This document shows, piece after piece, positions 1 to 8,342 of a stretch of DNA of 64,000 nt. Made by a program: the position numbers and the translations under genes. The notes under the pieces are model-generated. The model ran no database searches. It was not told the origin of the DNA and saw only the letters and a list, made by a program, of their open reading frames with translations. The stretch's first letter is position 1, and every line of letters begins with the position of its first letter. The DNA is from Gemmatimonadota bacterium (GTDB lineage Bacteria > Gemmatimonadota > Gemmatimonadetes > Longimicrobiales > Gaopeijiaceae). The DNA is taken from NCBI GenBank assembly GCA_022826005.1, contig JAJDVT010000043.1, forward strand, positions 25,071 through 89,070. Direction: 5' to 3'.

Positions 1-303
1 GTACTGGAAGTGTCCGCAGTCGGTGCCGCCGCTGCAGAGATAGACTTCACCGCCGTCCTCGCGGCCGTGAAGCTCCCATACGTAGTCGTTGTAGGTGTTC
101 TGGAAGTGGGTGATGATCGTGTTGACCTGGGTCTGGGCCCCGGCCGGATCCACCAGCGCCTCGTCCGTTAGCTGGGCGGGCAGGTCGACCTCCAGCACGT
201 CGCTGCAGGCGCCGACAAAGGCCAGCGAGAACCCGGTCGCCAGGACGGCGAGAGTTCGCCCCGTCCGATGCGCGGTGCGCTCGTATTCAAAGAAGCTGTT
301 CAT
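1..303 (-). CDS. SusD/RagB-like outer-membrane lipoprotein, N-terminal fragment
   Basis: The gene runs off the left edge, so only the first 101 codons are present. The protein starts MNSFFEYERT, has a hydrophobic signal segment ending in a lipobox-like VGAC, then the CSDVLEVDLP stretch typical of SusD-family lipoproteins just after the lipidated Cys. SusD proteins sit on the cell surface and act as the lid that hands ligand to a SusC channel. It lies 37 bases downstream of the SusC gene on the same strand, the classic SusC-SusD order. The very similar CDTAELLEVDLP start in the complete SusD gene at 22582 supports the call. The ligand cannot be predicted. Confidence 0.85.
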   Translation of the reverse strand, partial: MNSFFEYERTAHRTGRTLAVLATGFSLAFVGACSDVLEVDLPAQLTDEALVDPAGAQTQVNTIITHFQNTYNDYVWELHGREDGGEVYLCSGGTDCGHFQY

Positions 304-340
304 ATGCATCTATCCTCCGACGGTATTCGTTCCCGGAAAC

Positions 341-3300
341 TCAGAAGGTGACCCGAAGCTCGAGGTGCATGCTGGTAAGCGGCGCCATGAGCCTGTGGTT
401 CGCGCTCCCGAAGTCGGACGTACCCATTTCGGGGTCCAGAACCGGGAGACCGGGATTCCCGGCCTGCGTGCCGAGGAAGTTCCCCACCTCCTTCTGGCGC
501 TGCCAGATGGTCCACAGTTCGCGGCCCGAGAAGGACATCGATGCGCGATCCGCCCCGATGCGATTGGCCATCGCCTCGGTGAAGTTGTAGCGGACCCCGA
601 CCTCGCGGAGCTTCCAGAAGTCGGCGTCGAAGTAGCCCCAGGTGGCCTGCGAACGGTAGCGGTCGCCCGCGACCCAGACCGGATCGCATTCGCAGCGGGA
701 GTCGTAGCTGTTGTTGTAGCGGTGCCCCCACTCCTGGGCGCCGTCCAGGCCGACCTTGCCAAAGCCCCCGTCCGCCAGCAGATGGATGGAGACGGCGTTG
801 TCGGCCAGGCTGATGCTCGGGTTGACGGAGAACCGGTACGGGAAGAAGGCCGGTCCGGCCATGATGTTGTACCCTGCGTCCTGGCAGGGAATCAGGGGTC
901 CTCCGAGGATCACGCCATACTGATCGGTCGGTCCGGTGCCGGAGGGAACCGTGGCCGGAGTGCCATCAGGACCGACGATGACGCCCGCGTCGCACATCGC
1001 GCTGACGTTCTCGCCGTACGAGTTCCGGACCGGGCCATTGGGGTCGAACTGGGCCGACATCACGTAGTACCTGGGCTCGGAGTAGTTCGGATACGGCAGC
1101 CCGATCCGGATCTCGCGGGTGCCCGCGAAGCTCCCCAGGTCCTTGATCCGGTTCATGACGTAGGACCCGGTCAGCCCCAGGTTGACGGAGACGCCCGACC
1201 CCTCGTAGAGCCGGGTGTTGACCGAGGCCTCCCATCCCCAGTTGTCGATGCGGCCCAGATTGCGCTGGGTGACTCCGCCGAAGCCGAGGCTGGGCGGAAG
1301 GGCCACGGCCAGGAGTGCATCCTCGTTCTTCTGGTCGAAGTAGGTGAACTCGGCGGATACCCTGTCGTCCAGCAGCGCGACGTCGAACCCGACCTCGAGC
1401 TCCGTGCTGCGCTCGGGACCCACGGCAGGGTTGCCCGGGTTGGAGGGGTCGAGGGCCGTCGTCCCGCCCGCTCCGGGAATGACGCTGTACTGGTTGGTTC
1501 CGGCGAACGCGTCCGGCTGCCGGCCGGCCTGGCCCCAGGCGCCGCGCAGACGGAACGAGTTGACCATGTCGAAGTTCCAGAAGCTCTCCTCGGACATGAC
1601 CCAGGTGGCCGAGACCTTGGGATAGGTCTCCGGCTCGAGCTCGGCGCCGAAGGCGGAGTTGTCGTCGAAGCGGACCGCACCGGTAAGGAACAGCCGGTCG
1701 TTGTAGCTGAACTCCTCCTGCACGTAGAAGCCGATCGACTTGTTCTCGATGTAGTCGAAGTTGAGGTCGGCACTCGCGGGCGGAGTCTGGTTGACGGTGC
1801 GCGAGAAGGGGGACGCGAATCCCCGTCCGGTGGTGCCGAGCATGGAGAGGCGCTCGAAGTAGTACTGCGCCCCCACGGAGGTCGCGGTGCCCCAGGAGTC
1901 GGTCAGGGCCCTCCGGGCGGTGGCGGACCAGTCCGCCGTGAAGTTGGTGGTGACCGGCCGCTCCAGAACTACCAGCCCGGAAGCGGTCTCCTCGTACACC
2001 GGCGACAGCTGCACCTCGAGAGGCCAGAGCACGTTGTTCTCGTCCCAGCCCTTGTCCAGGCCGACCACGACCCGTGACGAGAGCCAGTCCCCGGTGGTGA
2101 AGTTGAGCGTGCCGCTTCCGGTGAAGCGGCTGAACTCGCGCGTCGCCTCGAGCTTGGCCACGTCCGAGGGAAGGTGCTCCTGGAACCCCATCAGCCGGGC
2201 GCATGCGTTGCGCCCGTTGATGCGCGGATAGCAGAAGCCGTTGCCCCAGGCGAGGTCTTCCCAGATGCCGCCGTCGCCGTCCGCGGGCGACAGGAACCTC
2301 GTCTTGCCGTCCACATATCCGGTGGAGACGTCGAGCGAGAAATTCTCGGAGAAGACTACGCCTACGTTGGCGCGCAGCCGCAGCGCCTTGTTCCAGTTGT
2401 AGTAGGTGATGCCTTCGTCGTTGTCGTAGTTCCCGGAGAGAAAGTAGCGGTAGTTCTGGGTGCCGCCGCGCACGCCCAGGTTGTAGCTCTGGCTGAGCCC
2501 TCTCTGGAACAACTCGTCCTGCGGCCACGGGAAGGCTCCCTGGTCGATCAGGACGTTGGACTCCTCGTAGGCGTTGTAGGGCACCAGCCCCTCGCCCTCG
2601 CGGCAGGGCGGGTCGAAGCTGTTCTGGCATGTCCACTTGGTGCCGATGCGCGCCGCCGGATTGCGCAGGTAGTTGGTGCCCATGCGCACCGAGGCGTCGA
2701 ACTGGGCCTCGCCCTCGGCGCCGCGCTTGGTGATGATCTGAATCACCCCGGCCGACGCCTCGGTCCCGTACAGCGTGGCGGCCGCCGGTCCCTTGATGAT
2801 CTCGATGCTCTCGATGTCCTGGGGATTGAAGTCGTTGAGGACGTTGACCTCTCGCTCATTCCCCAGATCGGGTCCTGCCTGCGAGTTGTTGTTCACGCGG
2901 ACGCCGTCCACGTAGATGAGGGGATTGGAGCCCAGATTGAAGCTCCCGGTGCCCCGGACCTCGATCGCCGACCCGGTCCCGACGTTCCCGCCGGCCCTGG
3001 CGAACTGCACTCCGGGGGTCCGGGCGGTCAGCAGGTCCTGCATGTTGAGGACAGCGACTTCCTGGGTCACCTGCGCCGCTTCCAGCGTGGCCACCGCGTT
3101 GCCGATCGCGCGCCGCTGCGTGCCCCCCGGCGTCCCGGTCACGATGATCTCGTCGAGCCCGAGCGCCTCTTCGGTGAGCTGAAAGTCCAGCAGGGTGGTC
3201 TCGTCGGCCGCCACCGTGACCTCGATGGTCGAGGAGGTGTAACCGATGCGCTGCGCCGTGACCGCGTGCGTGCCGGCGGGCACGCCCGCCATGAGAAAGC

Positions 3301-3487
3301 GCCCGTTCTGCTGGGTGAGGGCGCCGATGCTGGGTTCGGCGATGAAGACCTGCACGGCGGCAAGGGGCTCGCCGGTCTGCCGGTCGGTTACCGTTCCCGT
3401 CAGGGTCGCCTGCTGTGCCTGCACGCCTGGCACAAGCACGAGGACGGCCACGGCGGACAGGGAAAGAAGACATAGTCGTCGAAGCAT
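341..3487 (-). CDS. SusC/RagA-type TonB-linked outer-membrane protein
   Basis: A 1048-residue outer-membrane importer. The start is the ATG at 3487, preceded by a strong GGAGGAG ribosome site; the frame stays open another 39 codons upstream but without signal-peptide character. Order: signal peptide ending at about VQAQQ (residue 25), a carboxypeptidase-regulatory-like domain (about 28-110), a TonB plug domain (about 115-260) with IIVTGTPGG, the YVDGVRVNN motif and the IEIIKGPAAATLYG signature, then a long beta-barrel ending in the aromatic LELRVTF. It should import a bulky nutrient together with the SusD protein directly downstream, powered by a TonB complex. A promoter lies about 225 bases upstream. 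Substrate unknown. Confidence 0.95.
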   Translation of the reverse strand: MLRRLCLLSLSAVAVLVLVPGVQAQQATLTGTVTDRQTGEPLAAVQVFIAEPSIGALTQQNGRFLMAGVPAGTHAVTAQRIGYTSSTIEVTVAADETTLLDFQLTEEALGLDEIIVTGTPGGTQRRAIGNAVATLEAAQVTQEVAVLNMQDLLTARTPGVQFARAGGNVGTGSAIEVRGTGSFNLGSNPLIYVDGVRVNNNSQAGPDLGNEREVNVLNDFNPQDIESIEIIKGPAAATLYGTEASAGVIQIITKRGAEGEAQFDASVRMGTNYLRNPAARIGTKWTCQNSFDPPCREGEGLVPYNAYEESNVLIDQGAFPWPQDELFQRGLSQSYNLGVRGGTQNYRYFLSGNYDNDEGITYYNWNKALRLRANVGVVFSENFSLDVSTGYVDGKTRFLSPADGDGGIWEDLAWGNGFCYPRINGRNACARLMGFQEHLPSDVAKLEATREFSRFTGSGTLNFTTGDWLSSRVVVGLDKGWDENNVLWPLEVQLSPVYEETASGLVVLERPVTTNFTADWSATARRALTDSWGTATSVGAQYYFERLSMLGTTGRGFASPFSRTVNQTPPASADLNFDYIENKSIGFYVQEEFSYNDRLFLTGAVRFDDNSAFGAELEPETYPKVSATWVMSEESFWNFDMVNSFRLRGAWGQAGRQPDAFAGTNQYSVIPGAGGTTALDPSNPGNPAVGPERSTELEVGFDVALLDDRVSAEFTYFDQKNEDALLAVALPPSLGFGGVTQRNLGRIDNWGWEASVNTRLYEGSGVSVNLGLTGSYVMNRIKDLGSFAGTREIRIGLPYPNYSEPRYYVMSAQFDPNGPVRNSYGENVSAMCDAGVIVGPDGTPATVPSGTGPTDQYGVILGGPLIPCQDAGYNIMAGPAFFPYRFSVNPSISLADNAVSIHLLADGGFGKVGLDGAQEWGHRYNNSYDSRCECDPVWVAGDRYRSQATWGYFDADFWKLREVGVRYNFTEAMANRIGADRASMSFSGRELWTIWQRQKEVGNFLGTQAGNPGLPVLDPEMGTSDFGSANHRLMAPLTSMHLELRVTF

Positions 3488-3710
3488 TGGCTCCTCCAGG
3501 ATGGTGGATGGCTCGGGGCGCCACGGCGAGATGGGACCCGGCGCGGCGCAAGGCGGGAATGGAGCACAAGGAGAGTGCTCCGGGAGGTGGGTCACGCGGG
3601 ACACGCTGCGGGCGAGCGGGAGGCAGCGCTACCAGCCCCGGCGACTCCGGCAGCGGAATTCCTCCGGCAGTCCGCGAATCTCGATCGGAAAAATCTGATC
3701 GCCCGCTTGA

Positions 3711-3739
3711 CTGATACGGAGCGCGGTTTCCCGTGTCAA
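3711..3739 (-). promoter_or_regulatory. Putative sigma-70 promoter of the SusC/SusD operon
   Basis: On the minus strand TTGACA (3739-3734) is followed after exactly 17 bases by TATCAG (3716-3711). This fits a housekeeping promoter with a perfect -35 and a 4/6 -10. It lies in the 306-base gap between the plug-only gene and the SusC start, leaving a leader of a little over 200 bases. I saw no other gene in that gap. Whether SusC is also read from further upstream is unknown. Confidence 0.5.
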
Positions 3740-3793
3740 ACGGCACGGTTGCACGGGATTACGTCCAGCGGGCCCGTCAATCGGCGCCCGAAC

Positions 3794-4504
3794 TCAGTTC
3801 GTACCCGAGCGGGTCTCGATGTGGATGGATCCGTCCGCGGATCCCTGAAGGAAGGCCGAAGCCGGGCCCCGCAACACACGGATGTTCCTGACTTCGCTCG
3901 CCGGAATCTGGCTCAGGACCTCCATCGCGGGGCCGAAGGTTCCGATGCGCACGCCGTCCAGAAACACGGCCGGCTCGCCGCTGAGCCCGAAGGTGCCGGT
4001 GCCGCGCAGACGCACGGGGTTGGTGTTCAGCCCCAGGTTTCCGGAGTTGGGGTTCATGTCCAGTACCCTGCGGGCCACGAGTTCGGCGGCGGTCCTCGCC
4101 TCGCTGACCCCGCTGGGCGCGGCCAGCAGCTCTTCCAGGACCACATCGGCCCGGGGCATCATGACCTGCATGTAGAGCAGGACGTCGCGCACCACCTCGA
4201 CCTGCTCCACCACCACCGGGTATCCCGGGGCCTCGATGCGCACGGCCAGCGCGCCGAGCGGAACCCCCTCGAACGAGAAGGTGCCGTCCCCTCCGGTTAC
4301 CGCCTCCAGCTCCGTGCCGACCACCGTCACGCGGGCCGAGTCGATGAGAGAGAGCGTGGCCTGGTCTGCGACCACCCCGTGGAGCGGTCGCTGGGCCAGG
4401 CCCGCCGCCGGCTTGAGGCTCAGCCCCAGCGCGACGGCCAGGAAGATGAAGGCCGCCCGCGACCGGGAGACGAATGGATGTGGTGGGCAGGAAAACGGAT
4501 TCAA
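3794..4504 (-). CDS. Plug-only TonB-receptor-like protein (carboxypeptidase-regulatory plus plug, no barrel)
   Basis: A 236-residue secreted protein. A signal peptide (hydrophobic residues about 16-36, cleavage near GLAQR) is followed by a carboxypeptidase-regulatory-like beta-sandwich (about 38-115) and a TonB-dependent-receptor plug (about 130-236) with AVFLDGVRIG and the VRNIRVLRGPAS signature. It stops right after the plug motif, where a SusC protein would start a barrel of about 800 residues. The stop is clean and no barrel remnant follows, so it looks like a finished small protein rather than a truncation. It is upstream of and co-oriented with the SusC gene. Similar proteins are at 23986-24792 and 44328-44711. 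Function unknown; a periplasmic partner or decoy for TonB-linked import is a guess. Confidence 0.8.
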   Translation of the reverse strand: MNPFSCPPHPFVSRSRAAFIFLAVALGLSLKPAAGLAQRPLHGVVADQATLSLIDSARVTVVGTELEAVTGGDGTFSFEGVPLGALAVRIEAPGYPVVVEQVEVVRDVLLYMQVMMPRADVVLEELLAAPSGVSEARTAAELVARRVLDMNPNSGNLGLNTNPVRLRGTGTFGLSGEPAVFLDGVRIGTFGPAMEVLSQIPASEVRNIRVLRGPASAFLQGSADGSIHIETRSGTN

Positions 4505-4640
4505 CGAAGCCCCCTGCGGACCGTTTTGCCTGGTAGTGGACTTAAAACATATGCATCTCCGCGCTGTTTCGCCTTACCCGAACCCGCGGCAGCGTTCCCT
4601 CACCGACGCACAGCCGCCCGTTGGACGCGACATCCGAGCC

Positions 4641-5093
4641 ATGAACAGTTCCGCAAACCATCCCTTGACGACGCCCGGGGCCGGCAGCCGCAAGGCCCTG
4701 CACCCGTTCAGGACGTGCCTGCAGTTGTGTGCAGTCGTCGTGTTGGCCCTCGGCGCCCTTTCAGGTTGCACCTCGACGCGGGGCGAGCCCCGGCCGCCCG
4801 GCCGTGTGGAGGGCATCTCCCTGGAAGTCAACAACCAGAGCCGCAACGCCGTGACCATCTACGTGTGGAGCGACACCTACCAGAACCGGCTGGGGATGGT
4901 CGAGGCGCTCAACCGCGACACCTTCGACTTCCGGTGGAACCTGGCAGGGCGCGTGTACTTCCTGATGGACTTTCTCGCCCAGGGATGCGTCCTCTCGGAA
5001 CCCATCGACGTCATCGACGGCGACGAACTCATTCTCACCGTCCAGCCGATCGACCACCGGCGCGCCTCGCGCGCGGCCTGCCGCAGACCGTAG
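4641..5093 (+). CDS. Small predicted lipoprotein of unknown function
   Basis: A 150-residue protein with a hydrophobic segment at about residues 27-44 ending in a lipobox-like LSGC, so probably a lipoprotein. The mature part is a single compact domain rich in beta-strand-like stretches (LEVNNQSRNAVTIYVW) and ending in a basic tail. The ATG at 4641 is chosen because it places the signal segment close to the N-terminus; the reading frame is open much further upstream without coding character. It is divergent from the plug-only gene and convergent with the TPR gene. I do not recognise the family. Confidence 0.7.
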   Translation: MNSSANHPLTTPGAGSRKALHPFRTCLQLCAVVVLALGALSGCTSTRGEPRPPGRVEGISLEVNNQSRNAVTIYVWSDTYQNRLGMVEALNRDTFDFRWNLAGRVYFLMDFLAQGCVLSEPIDVIDGDELILTVQPIDHRRASRAACRRP

Positions 5094-5140
5094 ATCATCG
5101 GCCCGGACCGGGTGAGCGGCCGCCGCGGCACCATCCGCCT

Positions 5141-6526
5141 CTACGGCGTCCCCTCCGCTTCGAACTCGTAGCGGTAACCGAGCGCGCGCCCCTCGATGAA
5201 GACACTGAAGTCCGCGCTGGCGTCCGGCGCCGGAGCCCTGGCTTCCAGGAACCTCTCTCCCAGCACTCCGGCGTTGTCCTGGAAGATGAAGCGCAGCCGC
5301 AGCGGCGCGCCCTCCGGCAGCGCGTTCCCCACGATGCGTCCCTGCACCAGGGTGCCCTGGTCGGTCACGCGCAGCCTCAGGCCGTCGACGTGGACGGGCA
5401 GGCCGTCGGAACGGGCCACCCCGGCGCGCGCGCCAGCTTCGTCTCCCGTCTCCAGCCGCGCCCGCGCCATGATGAGATGTGCCGCCTCGCTCAGCGGATC
5501 GACCGCCAGCAGCCGATCGCCGGCGTCGACGAGCGCCGCCCACGCCTCGTCCGCGAACAGCGCGTTGGCGTAGTTGAACCACGCGTCGCGCGAGTCGGGC
5601 TGCTTTGCCGTGAGCAGTTCGAACGCCCGCCCCGCCTGCTCGTAGCGCGATGAACGGAAGAGCGTGATCCCCAGGTTGAACAGGTCGGCCGCGGCCAGCG
5701 ACTCGTCGGTGAGGAGCGAAGCGTAGAGTTCGGCGGCTTCGTCCGCGCGTCCCAGCTCCACCAGGGTCCTCGCGAGATCGCTCCGCACGCGGATGCTCCC
5801 CGGATCGCGGGCCAGCTGCCGCTGGAGCAGCGGTTCGACCCCGGCGAAGCGGCCGGCGGCGAGGAGAAGCTGGACGAGCCGATTCTCCGTGTCGGCGCGC
5901 AACTCGCCACGCTCGCGAATCTCGGCTTCCTCCAGCAGGCGGGTCGCCGGGCGCCCTTCGAGGCCGCGCAGCGCATCCTCATACACGCGGATGGCTTCGT
6001 CCCGGCGCCCAAGCTCCACCAGGAGGCTGGCCACGTTGCGGTGGGCCGCCGGTTGCAGGTCGTAGATGGCCGTGGCGCGGAGCCAGTGCTCGGCAGCCGC
6101 ATCCTGCTCTCCTCTCGCGTAGGCCTCCAAACCCGCGTTGAAGGCCCGGGCCCACGCGGCCTCCCGCTCCGGCTCGATGTCCAGCTCGTACGCGGGATAG
6201 ATGCGCTCGGCCTCCACAAACCAGCGGTGGGCGTCGCGATAGTCCCCGAGCCTGGCCCCGGCGACCCCGGCGAGGAAGTAGTGGATGGAGTTGCCCGGAT
6301 CGGCCTCGATGCCCTCCAGGGCCTGCGCGAGCGCGGCCTCCTCCTCCCCGTGGATGTTCAGATAGAGCGTGGCCGTCTGCGAAAACCGGGTCTCGGCGGG
6401 CGGCACTCCCGGAGGGTAGACGATCCCGGTGGGCGACCGTACCGGCCCCGAGGGTCCCCGGCCGACCGCGCAACCGAGAAACAGCATCCCCGCCAGCAGA
6501 GCAGGGCCCGCGGCGCAAGGTCGCAT
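5141..6526 (-). CDS. Secreted/lipoprotein tetratricopeptide-repeat protein
   Basis: A 461-residue protein. It begins MRPCAAGPALLAG with a lipobox-like FLGC, so it is probably membrane-anchored and periplasmic. Residues about 55-380 form TPR-like helix pairs (for example the repeats around LVELGRRDEAIRVYEDALRG and LVELGRADEAAELYASLL). The C-terminal 80 residues look like a beta-sandwich. The start ATG at 6526 overlaps the stop of the upstream TonB gene (TGATG), so the two are translationally coupled. TPR scaffolds next to a TonB gene suggest assembly or regulation of TonB-powered import, which is inference. The frame is open 95 codons upstream inside the TonB gene, but that part is a shadow. 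Confidence 0.88.
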   Translation of the reverse strand: MRPCAAGPALLAGMLFLGCAVGRGPSGPVRSPTGIVYPPGVPPAETRFSQTATLYLNIHGEEEAALAQALEGIEADPGNSIHYFLAGVAGARLGDYRDAHRWFVEAERIYPAYELDIEPEREAAWARAFNAGLEAYARGEQDAAAEHWLRATAIYDLQPAAHRNVASLLVELGRRDEAIRVYEDALRGLEGRPATRLLEEAEIRERGELRADTENRLVQLLLAAGRFAGVEPLLQRQLARDPGSIRVRSDLARTLVELGRADEAAELYASLLTDESLAAADLFNLGITLFRSSRYEQAGRAFELLTAKQPDSRDAWFNYANALFADEAWAALVDAGDRLLAVDPLSEAAHLIMARARLETGDEAGARAGVARSDGLPVHVDGLRLRVTDQGTLVQGRIVGNALPEGAPLRLRFIFQDNAGVLGERFLEARAPAPDASADFSVFIEGRALGYRYEFEAEGTP

Positions 6527-7398
6527 CAGGTCCACGGGAAGGGGATGCTGAAGACGGCGGAGCGCGCCACCGCCACTCCCTGTTCCCGGGCGGGCCGAAA
6601 CGAGATCACCTCGTTGACGAGTTCCAACGCGATTTCGTCGACGCGCCGGTCGCCGCTGGACTCCATGATCTCGGACCACTCGACCGACCCGGTGCGGTCG
6701 ATCCAAAGGGTGACGCGCACGGTCATGAAGTCCTCCTCGACCAGCCCTTCCTGCGCGGCGGAACGGCGCATGAACTCCATGACCTCGTCGGGATTGCGCA
6801 CGAGCACCCACGCCGACAGCGAAGTCAGGGAGAGTTCGGGCTCGAGCACGGAGAGCCGATCCAGATCGAGCTCATCGGGATCCGGCAGCGATTCCAGCGA
6901 CGCCGTGGAGGCGCTGCCTCCGATGGAAAGCTCGCCGTCGACAGAGGCTGCCTCGCCCTCGAAAGCGCCGGAGGGCTCCGGCTCGGAGAGTTCCAGCTCC
7001 GGTTCGACGACAGCGGGCCTGGGCGCCGCGCGTCCACGCAGACGTTCCAGGAAGCTGCCCCCGCCACCCCCGCCGGCGGCGTCCGCCAACGCCGCGGGAT
7101 CGAACTCCTCCTGGTCTTCCTCCTCCTCGAGATCTGCGGCGGAAGCCGAGTCCTCACCCGCACCCGACACGGCCGCGAACGCGATGGCCTCCAGGCCGGC
7201 AATGGGTCCGGGAGGCTGGAGGAGGATCCACTCCGTACCCCGGGCGCCGAAGAGGGGCTCCGGCGACAGGTCTCTCAGCCTCCATCCCGGGAAGAAAGCG
7301 AAGCCCGCCAGATGGACGAACACGGCAACCACGATCGACCAGGCCAGCCGGTCGTCCCACTGTGCCTTGAAGCGGTCGTTGGCGGTGGGAACGAACAT
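6526..7398 (-). CDS. Energy transducer TonB-like protein
   Basis: A 290-residue inner-membrane protein. One transmembrane helix (about residues 18-36), a long periplasmic linker, and a C-terminal TonB domain (about 205-290) with VRVTLWIDRTGSVEW, the SSGDRRVDEIALELV helix and FRPAREQGVAV, the usual TonB_C pattern. TonB couples the ExbB/ExbD proton-motive machine to outer-membrane receptors such as the two SusC proteins here; no exbB/exbD is in the window. The linker is unusual: rich in Glu/Asp, Gly and Ser rather than the Pro-Lys repeats of classical TonB. The stop overlaps the start of the TPR gene. Confidence 0.88.
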   Translation of the reverse strand: MFVPTANDRFKAQWDDRLAWSIVVAVFVHLAGFAFFPGWRLRDLSPEPLFGARGTEWILLQPPGPIAGLEAIAFAAVSGAGEDSASAADLEEEEDQEEFDPAALADAAGGGGGGSFLERLRGRAAPRPAVVEPELELSEPEPSGAFEGEAASVDGELSIGGSASTASLESLPDPDELDLDRLSVLEPELSLTSLSAWVLVRNPDEVMEFMRRSAAQEGLVEEDFMTVRVTLWIDRTGSVEWSEIMESSGDRRVDEIALELVNEVISFRPAREQGVAVARSAVFSIPFPWT

Positions 7399-7478
7399 GG
7401 GTCACACTAGGGAGGGACGTGCGGAACGGACAAGCCCCCAATCCGCGTCATCCGCAGACCGCGCCGGAACGGTGCTGC

Positions 7479-8240
7479 ATGAAGATCTCCCTGCCGTGGC
7501 TGACGGCGATCCTGACCGTGTGCGGGTTCATGTTCTGGTTGTCTTCGACTCGACCGAAACCTGCCACAGACACCCTCCCGACTCCGCCTGACGCCGAACC
7601 GGACCGGGTCGAACCCCCGACCGAGGGATCGTCGATGCCGTGCCAGGTCCCGCTCCCATGGCGAATCGCGCGGCTGGACGAGGAGTTCGGCCTCGACGCC
7701 CCGACCGCGGAAACCGTGCTGCGTGAAGGGGCCGCGCTCTGGGAAACGGCGGTCGGGCGGCCGCTCTTCGCGCACGATCCGGAGGCCGGCATGCCCGTCC
7801 GTCTGGTGTACGACCAGCGCCAGGCGCGGACGGACGAGCGGAGGCGCCTGGAGGCCGAGCTTGAGCGCGAGCGCGAGACACTGGAATCTGCCGATTTCGA
7901 AGCTCGCGCCCGCGAACTCGCCGAACTCCTTCCTCCCGACACCGCGGAGGCGGCGGTCTACCGCGAGGCGGTTGTCCGCGACGGCGCGGGCGGGGTCACC
8001 GTCAGCCGCGAGATCCGCATCTATCGCTTCGCCGATCTGGACGATCTGCGACGGGTCGCGGCACATGAACTGGGGCATGCCCTCGGCCTCGGACACGTGT
8101 CCGACGCGGCGTCGCTGATGCGAGGCGGACCCCCGCCCGAGGGCGACGATCACACGAGCCCGGCCGTGGGCCCCGCCGACATCGATCGGCTGCGCGTGCT
8201 GTGCCCGGGATTGCGGGTCGAAGCCAGCCGCCCGAACTGA
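7479..8240 (+). CDS. Matrixin-like zinc metalloprotease, membrane-anchored
   Basis: A 253-residue protein with an N-terminal hydrophobic anchor (about residues 5-23) and a zinc-protease signature HELGHALGLGH at 196-206, which is the metzincin HExxHxxGxxH, with a candidate Met-turn Met at about 214 (ASLM). This places it in the matrixin/metzincin group. A charged, helix-rich segment (about 115-155) sits between the N-terminal beta region and the active site. The ATG at 7479 is preferred over one 20 codons earlier because it begins right at the signal segment. It is divergent from the tonB-like gene. Substrate unknown. Confidence 0.85.
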   Translation: MKISLPWLTAILTVCGFMFWLSSTRPKPATDTLPTPPDAEPDRVEPPTEGSSMPCQVPLPWRIARLDEEFGLDAPTAETVLREGAALWETAVGRPLFAHDPEAGMPVRLVYDQRQARTDERRRLEAELERERETLESADFEARARELAELLPPDTAEAAVYREAVVRDGAGGVTVSREIRIYRFADLDDLRRVAAHELGHALGLGHVSDAASLMRGGPPPEGDDHTSPAVGPADIDRLRVLCPGLRVEASRPN

Positions 8241-8342
8241 TCCGCACCTCTTTGCGGCTCCCGCTTGTCGGTCCTATACTGAAGGCTGGTGCGGAGTGTC
8301 TCGTCGCGATGAGACGAGTCCCCCTTGGTTCTGGCGGAGGCA

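Noticed and set aside
95..3475. Long plus-strand open frames (for example 660 and 433 codons) opposite the first SusC gene
   Set aside because: They are antisense shadows of a clear SusC gene in GC-rich DNA; their translations are Arg/Gly/Val-rich without domains, and they have no ribosome sites.
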